A stretch of DNA of 64,000 nt from Acridotheres tristis (Eukaryota; Chordata; Aves; Passeriformes; Sturnidae): NCBI GenBank assembly GCA_037013685.1, contig CM072887.1, positions 50,085,154-50,149,153 of the forward strand, read 5' to 3'. The notes below the pieces were generated by a model. It ran no database searches. It was not told the origin of the DNA and saw only the letters and a list, made by a program, of their open reading frames with translations. Every line of letters begins with the position of its first letter. The first letter of the stretch is position 1. Position numbers and translations under genes: made by a program. Of the stretch, positions 24,634 to 36,371 are shown piece after piece.

Positions 24634-24661
24634 ATATACTCACACCATTGTGTGAGCATAT
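24634..24661. repeat. inverted repeat, 12-bp arms with one mismatch
   Basis: ATATACTCACAC and GTGTGAGCATAT pair with one mismatch around a CATT loop. Seven continuous pairs (CTCACAC/GTGTGAG) close the loop. A second TCTCACATATA phrase follows directly, so slipped pairings are also possible. Confidence 0.65.
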
Positions 24662-26305
24662 CTCACATATACTGTAGAGGAGGTGGTGGAAGACAAAAGC
24701 TCTTAAGTTGTCTAAACTTACGCTGCATAAACTACTTCTTATTTTAGGTATATGGAAATTCTCAATTGAAGATATTTACAGGTTTCAAAAATTAAGTTCC
24801 ATCATAAATGTTTGAACTACAATAAGCATCTGTTATGAGGCTGGAATTAAGGAGAAAACACAATGGAAAGTCAACAGAACTCATTTAACTTGTGATATCC
24901 TAGAAATGAATGAGAAGGCCATGATAGAGAAGGGGAAAAGTAAGAGCAAAAGTGTGGTGTATTGGAAATCTTTCACTCCCATTGAATTTTAACATTTATG
25001 GCATGAGTGTGTGAAAGAAATATGTAGTCACACTTGTTTGTCCTTTAAAAATATTTCACACAAAACCTTTTTTAAATACAAGAATGTTATCTACTGAATT
25101 CCAATACATAGTCACTAGCAAATAAAGTCTTTAAAGCAGAAAGAAAACATTATCTTATCCAAATAGAGTGAGACTGTACCAAAAGACCTTCCAGTTTTAT
25201 GTATAAAGCCTCTATTTATATATGCATAGGAAGTAATTTTATTGAAGCCAGTCTAAAAGGTAGTTCTGCTTTTTCAGAAAATAGAGCAATGTTGTGAACA
25301 AAATCCTTCCAAAAATTATTCTGCAATATTTGCTAGAAATGTGCCGCAACTGATTGCTGAATTGCAAGATTTCTATCAGTGTAGAAATAATTAATAATAT
25401 CACATAAATTGGACCACATTTGAACAAATAAATAATGTTAACTTTAGCAGAAGTGTAATGAAAGTACAAACAGCATTTGACTTTTAAAAATTTTTAGTAC
25501 ACGATTAAAACCTTCGGGTAGGTATTCCTGTTGGAACAGAAATATTGGAAATAGGAAATTGTCCAGCTTACCAATGGCAAAGTAACTCTCAGTGGAATAA
25601 TTATTTTGTTATTAAATCACTTTTATTCTGGAGTGAAGTATTCATTGAATAGCTGTTCTGGTAGAGCTTACAGGGAGAGCTTATTCTACTGTAGTTGTGA
25701 TAGGCAATTTCCCTGTGCAGGCATGCTTAAGGTTGTACAGAATATGGTCTTTGGAAATACTGCTCCATGCTAAGATGTTTCATAGAATATTTATTTTTGC
25801 TTGTATTATAAAGCTCTGTAGATACAGGTTTGTGAATGGGATGAATGGGTACTTAACAATTAATAGCCTGGCTTCAAAATATGAGACAGCTGTTTCAGCT
25901 GCTTTCCTCCATATGTGACTCCAAATATTGCAGTAGGATGTGATCTCTATATATAGTTCAGTCACAGACCTCCAACTCAAAGAATCTCCTAGAAAAAGAC
26001 TGATTTAGTTGGAAAGTAGGCACTTAGAATGGATGAGCTGCTTTCAAGTTTTCTGACTTCTGCCCTTTAAAGGAATTGTATAAAGTTTTTGAAATGTGGT
26101 ATCTTAACTTTGAAGGACTGTGAAATATTCTGAACTTTTCAGGTCATCTGCTTTTTCCAGCCATGATATTCCACTGATATTTAAAATGGGAAACCATGGA
26201 TGCTTTTCTCAGACTGTCAGCTCTCTGGTTTTAAATGTGTTTGAGCAAAAAGCTATGTGTGAGAGGGAGAGAAGATATCCCACTTTATCACCTTGATCAA
26301 CCACA

Positions 26306-26345
26306 AGCAATTAATTTTAGCACAACTGAAATTTCATTAATTGCT
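26306..26345. promoter_or_regulatory. paired inverted homeodomain-type sites
   Basis: AGCAATTAAT (26306-26315) and ATTAATTGCT (26336-26345) are exact reverse complements separated by 20 bases. Each arm contains a TAATT homeodomain core in opposite orientation, and another ATAATTAATAAA lies at about 26360-26371. Such arrangements occur in homeobox-bound enhancers. The binding role is inference; only the symmetry is seen. Confidence 0.35.
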
Positions 26346-29300
26346 GTGTGCCTGTCCAGCATAATTAATAAAGCTGTGTTTTAATGAACGAAGAGTGCAA
26401 TTATATGGCATGAGGGGACTTTGGAAATTTGTGATTTTTGGGATTTCAGAATTTTGAGCACAGGGCTGGTTTGACACTTTTCGAGATTCCTTTATTCTGC
26501 TTAGTAGATTATACATTTGCAAAGTCACATGTCAGGTGTGTTTGTACTGTGTGATAGATATTCTATGTAGTAATGAAATTCTGGTCCCCCTCTTATCCCA
26601 TTATAGATGCACTAAAATGTACCACAACTTCCTTCCTGCTTGGACTCAGATGTCCTTATGTGGAAACCTGGGTTTGTGGTAAGAAGAAGAGGGCTGATAT
26701 TCACCCTCTTTCAACCACAACAGAGCACTCCTAAATCCCACAGTATAACTCTGGTCTTTGCTTTCAACAGGACTGTCTATACAGAGAAACCACGAGGAAC
26801 AATTTATTCAAAAAAGTACGAGGACAAATCATGCAAGCAGCAATGATGTTCAGTTACAAAAGGCTGGATCTGTCAGTCCCTGGGTCCTCCATTTACTGTT
26901 ATTTATTTTCAGATCTGCCTTTGAGCTGTTGACAGAAGCAACGAGATAAAACGGCGGAACTAGTTTCTGGACAATTAGCATCTGAGTCATGTACTGTTCC
27001 AGCCCTGTGCAAAGCTTGTGGTAAATGCCATATGGGCAGGCAACCATTGTGGAATCAATTTGGTGCCTGGGTCTGATTAATCATAGCCATAGATGTTGTC
27101 CTAACCCAAATTCTGCTGCCACCATCATATTAGGCAAGCACTTTGTAGATCTGCTTTGAGCAGCATAACTGATATTCAGATATACTCTGAAGTTTTTCTG
27201 CTAGTGAAATTGATGTAAGTTTGGAAATATGAACAATAATAATTATATCTATGAGTTTAAGTCCTTTCTTTTCTGAAAGCAAGGCTAAGAAATATATCCT
27301 CTCTTTAGAAAGAAAACTGTCAAGATATTTTCAGTGTCAAATTAAAACAAATTTTACAGCTTTGCATTTTAAGAGGCTTCTGACAAAAGTCATGATCATA
27401 TGGGGAAGGACTGATCTACAGAAAGTCCTGTAAGGTGTTGATATTCTAAGAAAAAAAAAGAAGAAAAGGAAAGTGTTGAAAAAGATCTCTCTTGGTCTGG
27501 AGTGGTTAAAAGTCAAAAATAATGGGATTGGCTTCCAGTGAATTTAAAAAATCCTATAGGAAAATATATTGTACATTTAGAGTAAAGGAATTTGAATATG
27601 GTAATGTCAATCAGCAGCGAAAGTATTGCCTGTCTTTTTCTAATCCCTTCTGTAACCATAAATTATTTGTTTTCAAGATGACCCACAGATGTCTGTGCCT
27701 ACTCTGCTCACAAGTGTCACCAGTTTGCATGGGCAGACTTGCAAAATTTGGCCTTGGAAATATCTTATAACAAACACCCGAGCTGGAGGCCAGAGGGCCT
27801 TGTGGCTTCCAAGGCCCAGATAGTTCTGTATGTATTTTCCTAAATGTAAGCATTTAATGCTTGCAAGCCCTTGCAAGCATTAATCAACTCAGCCTTTGCA
27901 CTGTGCTGGCATGTGCTTGTTTTAAAGATTTGGAGGGTAGCACAGCTTTTCATCACGATAGGCTTTGGAAGATCAGATAGCTCAGAGCCAGGGAACCCAA
28001 TGAAGCCAGAGGCTTAGGAGTTGCTGCTTCTAGCCAAAGGCTTTTTCTCAGTAGAGGACAGGCCTGCCAAATGAGAGGAGAATGTGGCTAATCTTTGATT
28101 CTTTGGAAAAGTCATAAAAAAACTTCCAGCCTTAATGATCAGCTGGTAAGTATATACAGCTTAATATCTTCAGATAAGGAAATGCTAAGAGCTAATATTT
28201 TGGGGGCCCAAAGTTAAATATTAAAGTTTGCTGATTTATATATTATATACTTCCTTTCCTTTCAACCAATTTTTTTGGTGCTAATGCAGCTCTGGACTTT
28301 TATGTTCCACCTTTCTCCTTTTTCTTTAAGATCTATAAGATCATAGTTAATTTAAGCCCTTAAACTTATATAGGGGTCTTCCTGGAACCAGAGTTCTTTA
28401 ACATATATAATTTTCCCCTGTCTAAATTCCATTTTTTTTTAAATAAAACTTTTTGCTAAATTTCTCTGAAGCTTGTTGTTCAAGTAATCAATTTTTGTGT
28501 CAGTTTGTGAAAATTACACATTAGCTAAGATTTTGAGTAAGATTGGTTTTTTGGCTGCTTGATACCCTTGTAACATAAGAAAAAAATCAAGTGTACTGAT
28601 CAAATATTCATTTGCTCAATATCTCAAAGATAAATATTATGTTGTTGCTAGAGAGGTAAATGTTCTCCATTCTTTTTGTGTTTATTCACTTAATTACACC
28701 TGCGAAGGCTCCAAATCATTTAATGTATGTTACTATTGCTAAGTGCTAAATACAGATGAAAAGAAGTGTTGAAAAGAAAATGTGTGATCAGCTTCTGTGA
28801 TGGCATTCACATATGCTCTTAACCTAGCACTTGCATTTTGTATATTTTGACAGAAGAGTTAAGATCCTGAACACTTCTTTACATACGTAATCATGTAGTT
28901 ATGGTGTGTCAAGAGCACATGTTCCAATTCATTATAGACTGAGAATTCAAGTTCTGAATTAGAGGCTCTGAAAAAAGTTGTTAGACCTTCAGAACTGAAT
29001 TAAAGCCAGCTTTAAATAACTTTGCACTGAAGAGTTCAAGAGCTGCAAAATAAATAGGATGGTATTCCATTCAAATGGAGATGTAAACACTTGTTTCATA
29101 ATTAATAAATCTCTAATTGCTGTATGCAGGAGTGCACTTCTTTCTCTTCTTTGCCTGTAGATCTTCAAGGGTCCATTGAATTCAATGGAGCTACGCAAAA
29201 TTCACATTGACCAAGCATCTGACTTCTTGTGTCATGTAAATTAGATACTAGAATGGCAATAGGCCATTTTGTCTAAATTTTTGCCATGTTGAGATTATAA

Positions 29301-30598
29301 CCTACAGCATATTGTGCAATTCAGATTATTAAAACAATGAAATTTCTCTTACTATCCATGAAAATTGTCAATTCCAGATTTTAATTATGCTCATGATTAC
29401 AGACTTGCACCTTGAGGTTCAAAAGCACTTCTTAATTTCCTTTAACCATTTTTTTCCCTTAGATGGTTAAATACTTTGTTTAGCTCAGCAAAATTTTCTC
29501 TTATTGGTTGTGTGGGTCACTGTGTTGGAGGCCTATTTAAGGTAGAACAAATGTTTTAAGATACAGTGATACTGCTAGTGAAATGGGAATTTTTGCTTAT
29601 TAGATCATATTTTATTTCTTAAATGCTCTGCTGCCACAATCTAAATCCTCTTATACAATCTTAGATTTGTAAAGGAGCACTTGTAGAAGAATGAGAGTTA
29701 CTTTGGCATGAGATCAAACACTCCACAAAGTAAATTCTGGCCAAGCACTTCAGCTAAATACTTGGTAGTTTTAGGCACTGGGTCTGCACATTCTGTTTTG
29801 GGTCATGGGCCTTTATCTACTAAGGACATTCCAGGCTCAGTATTTTTCGTGGCCTCTTTTGCATGCTGTCTAGGCAAAAAAGACTTTCCAGCTGGTAGAA
29901 ACGGGAAATTAGAGCTTCAGCTCTTTAAGAGTCGCTGGTATCTAAAGGTTCCCAGGAAAACTTCCCTGAAGATTTACCCTGTCACAGCTCTGGCTTACAG
30001 CTCATTGCTTCTTTGACACTTGACGGTGAAAACAGTCAAACCTACAAGCTTTGCAGAGCCACCTTCATTTTAGTTAGCTAAAAGAAAAATACAGAAAGAA
30101 AACAACTATGTAATACAGGGAAAAACATCAGATTTCTTAACATACTTAAATATTTTTGGTCATTTAGGAGTCCAGGAATTTCAGTGTAGTGTATATCTCT
30201 ATATATTTTGACTAGTCTCTTTTGAATAAAAATTTCCTTCTTTCCTTTTACATTTCCTCCTTTGTTGCCAGCTTCCCATTTTCTCACATGCTGACAGTTG
30301 AAAAGTCTCCATCTGCCAGAAAAAACTTTCTCAATAGTTCCATCCTGCTCTAACATCTTTCTCTTTTATGCCTCTTAGGCATTTCCAGCATAAGGTTTAA
30401 CTTTTCCTAATGTGAACACTTGATGGTAGATCTGATGCATCTCAAAGTGCCTTCATCCCCCTCCCCCCCAGTTACAAACAGAACCCAGGAGGACTAGTTC
30501 AGATGCAGGTGTCTTCATGGCAGCTACCTAAATTTGAGGAATAGAATTGTGCACCTGGGCTGAGTGTTGATCAGCTGGAATATGTCTGCAAGCTTTTC
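26346..30598. other. unique AT-rich non-coding DNA, no gene seen
   Basis: Open frames of 102 codons (29708-30016, plus) and 92 codons (30078-30356, minus) and several overlapping opposite-strand frames at 27522-27876 have no recognisable domains. The stretch contains a strong palindrome at 27854-27883. At 30440-30510 there are two short MIR-like phrases that fall short of a call. No RNA gene was recognised. Confidence 0.7.
27854..27883. repeat. perfect palindrome, 14-bp arms, 2-base spacer
   Basis: TTAATGCTTGCAAG (27854-27867) and CTTGCAAGCATTAA (27870-27883) are exact reverse complements separated by CC. This is the most perfect palindrome noticed in the window and could extrude as a cruciform or form a stable RNA hairpin if transcribed. 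There is no T tract, gene end or repeat boundary next to it. Confidence 0.9.
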
Positions 30599-31198
30599 TC
30601 ACTCCTTGCAGATTTTTGCTGGGATCAAAGGCAGTGACCAAATTGCCTGTGTTTGAGAAGATCTGCAAATAAATAGATCCCTCCTGGAAGTGTTGCAGAC
30701 TACTGTGGGAAATGCAGGGGTGAGCCCAAGAGAGGGTGGTGCATGCTTACTACCTCCAAGTGGGAGCAGTCTTCCTCTTAGTGCACTTAGCTGACCTTTC
30801 AGGAACACTGGATTGGCATGGAGTGTAGAAAAAGCCTCAAGCCTGAAGGAAAATTTTGCCTGAAAGAACAGAAAAGCACAGTGCAACATGAAGTATATTG
30901 CATTAGATGTGTGTGGGAGGTCTGCATAGAAATTCCACCAATAAAACGGAAGCAAACAATTTAACACAAAAGTTAATGTTCAAAGCAACTAAAATAAAAT
31001 TCAAGGACCAAAATGCCCTGCTGAAGACTATTTTCAGTTTGCAGGGGTTTACACTTTTGAAAAAGACTTTAATTGCCTGCTTCCACCTACAAAGCCAATC
31101 AGCTTTGTAACCTAGCCTTCCACATGAGAAGAATAAAGAGAGCATTTATTAAAGAACACTTAGCAGTGTTCAGCCAATCGACTCATTCAAGCAGCTAA

Positions 31199-31222
31199 CA
31201 CTCTCAGTCTCACTCTCAGTCA
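31199..31222. repeat. 12-bp tandem duplication
   Basis: The unit CACTCTCAGTCT is followed directly by CACTCTCAGTCA, two copies with one difference at the last base. It is a local slippage-type duplication. Confidence 0.75.
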
Positions 31223-32505
31223 CCTAACTTGGTGCCAAAAGTATCCTCCACAAATACTGAACTATATTTTGAACTGCCCCTTATGGTGTGGCTGAGATGA
31301 TACCTGAATTGGTACTGAAACTCACAGTACAAACTATCACATCTGATTTTTAAACATATATGTTCAAAGAGTCTCAGGAAAACTGGTTGAAAAAAATGAC
31401 AAGACCACACTATGATATTGATCTTTCCAATATCTTTCTCCTTGCCCTAGTGGCAAAAAAATATTTCAGGTTATAGAGTAGAAAAAAAAGAGATTCACCA
31501 CTGATTTGCTAGGAGAATTATGTAAGTTGTCTTTTTCCCCCTCAGTTAAAAAAGATAATCAGTGATGTAACGCTGTTTTCTTTTACAGAGGAAGCATAGT
31601 CTGCTTTAATAAATATACTATAAAGTTTTACACTCCTGTTCAATAAATTTACATTACACTCAAAAGTGTATACTGCGGATTCAAAGAGGAGCAGTAATCC
31701 AGTTCTGTACTTCAGTGCTCCCTTTGAAAAGTGATATCTTCTTCATGTTGTATTTGATAGTTTCTTCTATGTAAAACCTGATTAGTTTAATTTGTAATTT
31801 AACAAGTAATTTACAATATAGTAACCACAGTCTTTAAAAAATAATGTTGTCCACCACAAAGGGAAGTCGCCCACATATTTTCATTTTGCTTTTTTTGGGT
31901 GTATTTAGATTCTAGCTCTGTCCACTCTTCATGTATTTGGAATGTATTTTGAATTAGTCACATGATCTGACACTCAAGTTTTTCCAGTGGCTTGTAAATT
32001 CTCTTTGCATCTAAGAGTGTATGGGGGCTTAGAAACAGATGCAAAGGTCAAAATATATATGCTTAAGTACCACCTTGAGTTCTATAATAGATGTTCGGCA
32101 ACTTTTATAACTAGCCAATTAAATCTTGGAACAAGTGACAGCTTTGAAAGGAAAACAATAAGAAAAGCTTTTGTAGTAGTAAACTGCAACTGTACTGTTT
32201 CTTCTTCCTCTTGTTTCAGAATATAATGTTTACTTTCACAGATGATACTGATAGGACTCTATGAGATTCAACAGATTGCCTTCACGTCAATAATTTTGTT
32301 TCTGGTTTTGTTCCACCCACAGAGTTTTGCTTTCATGTTAAGTGGAAGAGTACTAGGTTCTTAAAATGGAATCAGACTGGCAACAGTATTTTTCTTATGT
32401 TTAGTGACAAGAATAATTTTAAACTCTACAATTTGAATGGTTTCCATAACTTGAATCAAGTTTGCTCAAAACACAGCTTGATTTTCTTGAAATTTTGCTG
32501 AAGGC

Positions 32506-32527
32506 TGAAGTTTATTGAAGTTTATTG
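32506..32527. repeat. 10-bp tandem duplication
   Basis: TGAAGTTTAT occurs twice in direct succession, with a partial third TG start. It is a local slippage-type duplication without visible consequence. Confidence 0.75.
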
Positions 32528-33392
32528 ATGCTCTATGGAGAACCTCTAAGTATGTTAAACTGCTCAGTTTATTCTCCTAGAATAGTATAATTGGAGCTAA
32601 AAACAGAACACATTTTAGCAGAAAAAAAATTATTTTTCAGATACCTCAGTGCCTGTTCCTTCCTTCATCACAGAATATTGTAATTTAAAATCTCTCATTA
32701 CAGTATCCATTTTCAGTGAGAAATAATAATACTGATTTAGACAATATAATTGTGTTCACTGCTTTAACCCTTTCTTATTTTAATAATTTTGTTATCAAAC
32801 ATCTAGTATATAGTGTGTTTTGCACAAGTTTACTTGCTTGGTAAGTTGATTGTCATTCAATGGAATATAATTCCTTGATGTGCAGGAAACAATAGAAAAA
32901 ATATTTATATGCACCACAGAACATGCAGGCAATACTGAAATTCCATGCACTTTTAAAGTGTGGCTGTCCAGAACATCTGCTCACTAATCTAAACATTATC
33001 TTACACATCTGGATTGACTGGCTGTGTATCCAAGCCCACAGTGTGTTACTTATGTAAAATCATGACAGTTACCACTTGTTAGGAATCTAACAGAGAAACA
33101 GAATAGTGGATGAATGATTTTTTTATTGATCTTCAAAATGAGGATTGAGGCATTTTTCAGGGAAAATGATGGAAACTCCTCTTACTGCTACTCTAAATTT
33201 ATGGCTGATGAACACAGGAACTAATTCCCATAGACAATTATTCTGTCATTTTTTACAAGCATCAAGTTGACACAAAATGAAATAATGGAATTAAAAATTA
33301 TCCTTTGTTATTCTTGGAGCAAATTTATAGCCTACCTATGGATATTCTGTGTTTCTGCTTGTGTGTAGACCTGCCACTTTATTCTATATTTT

Positions 33393-33403
33393 GGGGGGGG
33401 GGG
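33393..33403. repeat. poly-G run
   Basis: Eleven uninterrupted G bases in otherwise AT-rich sequence. It is prone to slippage and sequencing length error. A single run does not make a standard four-tract G-quadruplex. Confidence 0.8.
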
Positions 33404-34721
33404 AACACAGATTGACAACAAACATACAACTAGTGGGGATATTTTGCTTATATAAGCAAATAGTTGTTGGCAGCTTCCATTTAATTTCAAATTCTCAGCA
33501 AAATTTGGGTATCTCAGGTCTTTGACTATAGAAAAACTCTCTCCCTAATGAAAACTTCACTTATGGGCAGGAAGTGTCATAAAAGAAATTGTATCTTCAA
33601 GAGAAGATGAGGCCATGGCTATGGGGACCGAAGAATTGGCATCCAGACAGAACCAATAACTGAGTACATGCATGTAATTAAAAAATCCCAGTTAAGTCTG
33701 TATCTAGGGGCATCTTACTGTATCCTTGTTATGATTCATCTATCTCTCTATAGGTAAAACACAAGCTGATGTGGCAAAGTGCCACATGAAACAGAAATTA
33801 GCCATTATAGAAACTAGAGATTGATTATAGGTTCAAATTAAAATCTTTCAGATGGAAAGACAGTTCTTCAATACAAACACTAATACACACAGTATTTCTA
33901 AGTGAGATCAAATCATGAGCAATATTTTCATCCCAGAGTTTGACACAACCTTTCCTTAAGAATAAAGAAATTGCTTGGTGTTTACTGTGAATTCAGGTTT
34001 AATGAGTCATGTCTTCTATCAAACATCGAATTAGCCAAACAAATCTACATTTTAGAAAGAGACTCACAAATACAGATACAACAGCATTTGCTGCTGATGT
34101 ATTAGGGCCTATCAGCTTATTGTCTTTAGAAGAACAATTGTATGTTGCTCTTTTGTAAACCAAGCTAATTAGAAGTGTTATCAACTCCATTTCTCACACA
34201 TAAATTAGTGAGAATTTAAAATCTGTCTTAAATATGCTGTACACACATGTTCCTGGGTGTAATTTAGGCCATGATTATTTCCAGAGCTGGCAAATGCTAG
34301 AAGAAACATACTGTGAACATTCATTTGCAATTTTAAATGAATTTTAATGACTTTGTAGATATAACTATTTTATTCACTTTCCATCAATATCTATTCTGAC
34401 AAACAAGTTTCCTGCAAGATTTCTTTCTAGAGCGCAGGGTTTTATATGAAAAATACAGACTGTTAGCTACAAACAGATTTTAAATTGGTAATCAAGGAGA
34501 AAAATGAATATTCTAAGAGTCACAGTCCTCCAATCAGGAAACAAAAAAATTGCCATGTGATTATTTCTTCAACCAAAATAGCTTGGATTATGAATTTCAG
34601 TTCTTCACAATAAACTATGGATGAGCTGCAGACCAAGAATTATAGAAATTAGTTGGCAAATCATTTCAAATAACAAATAAATTAGAGTGAATCATGATGC
34701 ATTTGTGAAAATGTCACAATT

Positions 34722-34830
34722 ACTATGCTAATAAGTTTAAATTTACATAGTGCCTTTCATCGGAATGGATCCTAATGATGTATAATCTCAACATCCGGAG
34801 GAGGCATGATGTGACAAAGGCTGAGAAAAA
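34722..34830 (-). mobile_element. MIR/CORE-SINE-type fragment
   Basis: The plus strand reads ACATAGTGCCTTTCATCGGA, then ATGGATCCTAATG, then AATCTCAACATCC, then GAGGCATGA and GACAAAGGCTGAG. This follows the complement of the amniote MIR-like 3' half: ATATAGCGCCTTTCATCCGA, GGATCTCAAAG, CCTCACAACACC, GAGGTAGG, and CAGATGGGGAAACTGAG. It therefore looks like a minus-strand copy of the same family as the element at 12891-13101, kept only in its 3' half and strongly diverged. The left phrase is convincing; the right half is weaker. Confidence 0.55.
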
Positions 34831-35216
34831 ATGTCTAATATTACTTTGTTAATACACAGAAAATGATACTTTATTTTTCAAGCTGTATTAATGCATTTAA
34901 TTGCTATCAATAAAATAATCAACTGCTTTTTGTTTCTTTTTCTGTGCTCTCGATTTCTTTCTTAGTGTGAGGTTTTTTTAGCATTTAATTTTCTTATACT
35001 TCCCTGTTTTTAACATTAATTTTTCTCTCATTCTTCTTCTGTTATTTTTCTTTTCTTTCTGCTAGTGCTTTTAAAATTTATTTTCCTCTACCCATTTTTT
35101 TTCCTGGTATTTGCTTTTTGCTTCTCTCCCATCTGTCATAGAAATTGTTCTATGAGATGCATTTTTCTCACTATAGGCTTTTTGCACTCCAAGCTAGAAA
35201 ACAGAAGTACCCCTTT

Positions 35217-35255
35217 TCCTCCTCCTCCCCCTCCTCCTCATCCTCCTCCTCCTCT
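35217..35255. repeat. (TCC)n trinucleotide microsatellite
   Basis: About thirteen TCC/CCT units with two interruptions (CCCC and CAT). The perfect homopyrimidine stretches could adopt an intramolecular triplex (H-DNA). In the frames crossing it the repeat gives runs of Pro or Ser, an artefact. Confidence 0.85.
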
Positions 35256-35810
35256 CACACTGCCGTTTTGCTGTCTCTAAGTAATTTCACTGATTTTTCT
35301 TTGTCTTTCACATCATTCCCACTACTGTACACTCTTTTAGAATATTGTCTTCTCCTGCCTTGAAAATGCCTTCCCTCTGCATCCACGCTCATCCAAATGT
35401 CTCCTATTATCCTTGCCCATGATGCATCAAAAATGTAAGCTATATACAAGTGCTATATATGCCTAAATAGCATATGTTTTACATATTGAACTTATGTGAG
35501 ATCATATATTGATTCATAAGAGTGGTTCCCTTTAATTACAGTCCACACTCAGACCATATGTTATATATAAAAAAACATATGTCAGACTATCTGTGTGTAT
35601 GAAGCACTCACACTTTTCCCACATGGGCAGGTCCTGGAGCTATCCTGATCTCCCAAAGCAGAGTTGGTATTACTTTTGGTTTTCCTCCTCAGTCTTCCAA
35701 GCCCCAGAGGATTTCCACTGACATGTGTCCCCATGCACTTCTGAAGTTTGTTACTTCCTTGCATGTTTGTTGCCTTCCTTGCTCCATGCTGATATGAATC
35801 TCAGGGTTGG

Positions 35811-35948
35811 TTTTTCTGTTGTTTTTTGTTTCGTTTTGGTTTTTTTTTTTTTTTTTGTTTGTTTGTTTTGGGTTTTTTGGGGGGGGATTTGTTTTGATTT
35901 TTTGTTTTTGTTTTCGTTTTTGTTTTTGTTTTTGTTTTGGTAATTTGA
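35811..35948. repeat. T/G-rich tract, (GTTTTT)n-like
   Basis: It includes a T17 run at 35840-35856, GTTT units, a G-rich step near 35879-35886, and regular GTTTTT hexamers toward the right end. On the minus strand it is an A/C tract. It may be a grown-out retroposon tail, but no element body is recognisable beside it. Confidence 0.75.
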
Positions 35949-36291
35949 TTTACAGAAGACCTATTTCAAAGCTTGCTCATGGGTCTATCTTTACTTTATT
36001 CTTTCTCTAGAGTTCAGGGAGCTACACTAGCTCTGCAGCTCCCCACCTTCTCAGAAAAATGCCATTTCTCAGATGGCAACTTTCAGCTATGGTGGCAAGG
36101 GAGCTCAGTGACTCCTTCCATCCACAACATTTCGAAAATCTTTTCTCCTAATAATTAAGCAACTGCAATCACATGTAGAGATAGACTGATGCTTGATAAG
36201 GACTATTTTGTGTTAGGACGTGGTCATAGCTGCTCATATTTCTTGTGGTACAGTAAAGTAACATACTGATTTCTATTTTCGTTTAGACAGG

Positions 36292-36371
36292 TTTGTTTTT
36301 TGTTTGTTTGTTTGTTTTTTGTTTTTTTTTATTTTATTTTTTATTTTTATTTTTTTTATTTTTATTTATAT
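36292..36371. repeat. T-rich tract, (GTTT)n and (ATTTT)n
   Basis: GTTT units pass into ATTTT and ATTTTT units. This is a simple, slippage-prone tract about 345 bases from the end of the preceding T/G-rich tract. Confidence 0.8.

Larger units (their letters stand above)
20661..26305. other. unique AT-rich non-coding DNA with candidate conserved patch
   Basis: No gene is supported; the longest open frame is 106 codons (21687-22007, minus) without a recognisable domain. The patch 22140-22460 is dense in homeodomain-type and forkhead-type motifs and is listed separately. A hairpin with 12-bp arms (one mismatch) lies at 24634-24661. No RNA gene or further mobile element was recognised. Confidence 0.7.
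30599..34721. other. unique AT-rich non-coding DNA, no gene seen
   Basis: A 122-codon frame (30599-30967, minus) overlaps other frames on both strands (30903-31145 minus, 30907-31110 plus) and has no recognisable domain. Small tandem duplications occur at 31199-31222 and 32506-32527, and a G11 run at 33393-33403. The rest is AT-rich with nothing recognised. Confidence 0.7.

Noticed and set aside
30440..30510. Possible third MIR-type fragment (ATCTCAAAGTGCCTT, then AGAACCCAGGAGGACT)
   Set aside because: Two short phrases match the complement of the MIR-like consensus, but the intervening part is a C-rich run and the order would require a large deletion. Too weak to call.
33393..33403. G-quadruplex
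   Set aside because: There is a single G11 run with no neighbouring G-tracts, so a canonical four-tract quadruplex is not supported.
35725..36010. Phe/Leu/Cys-rich open frames resembling membrane segments
   Set aside because: They are direct translations of a (GTTTTT)n-like tract and poly-T, not evolved membrane proteins.
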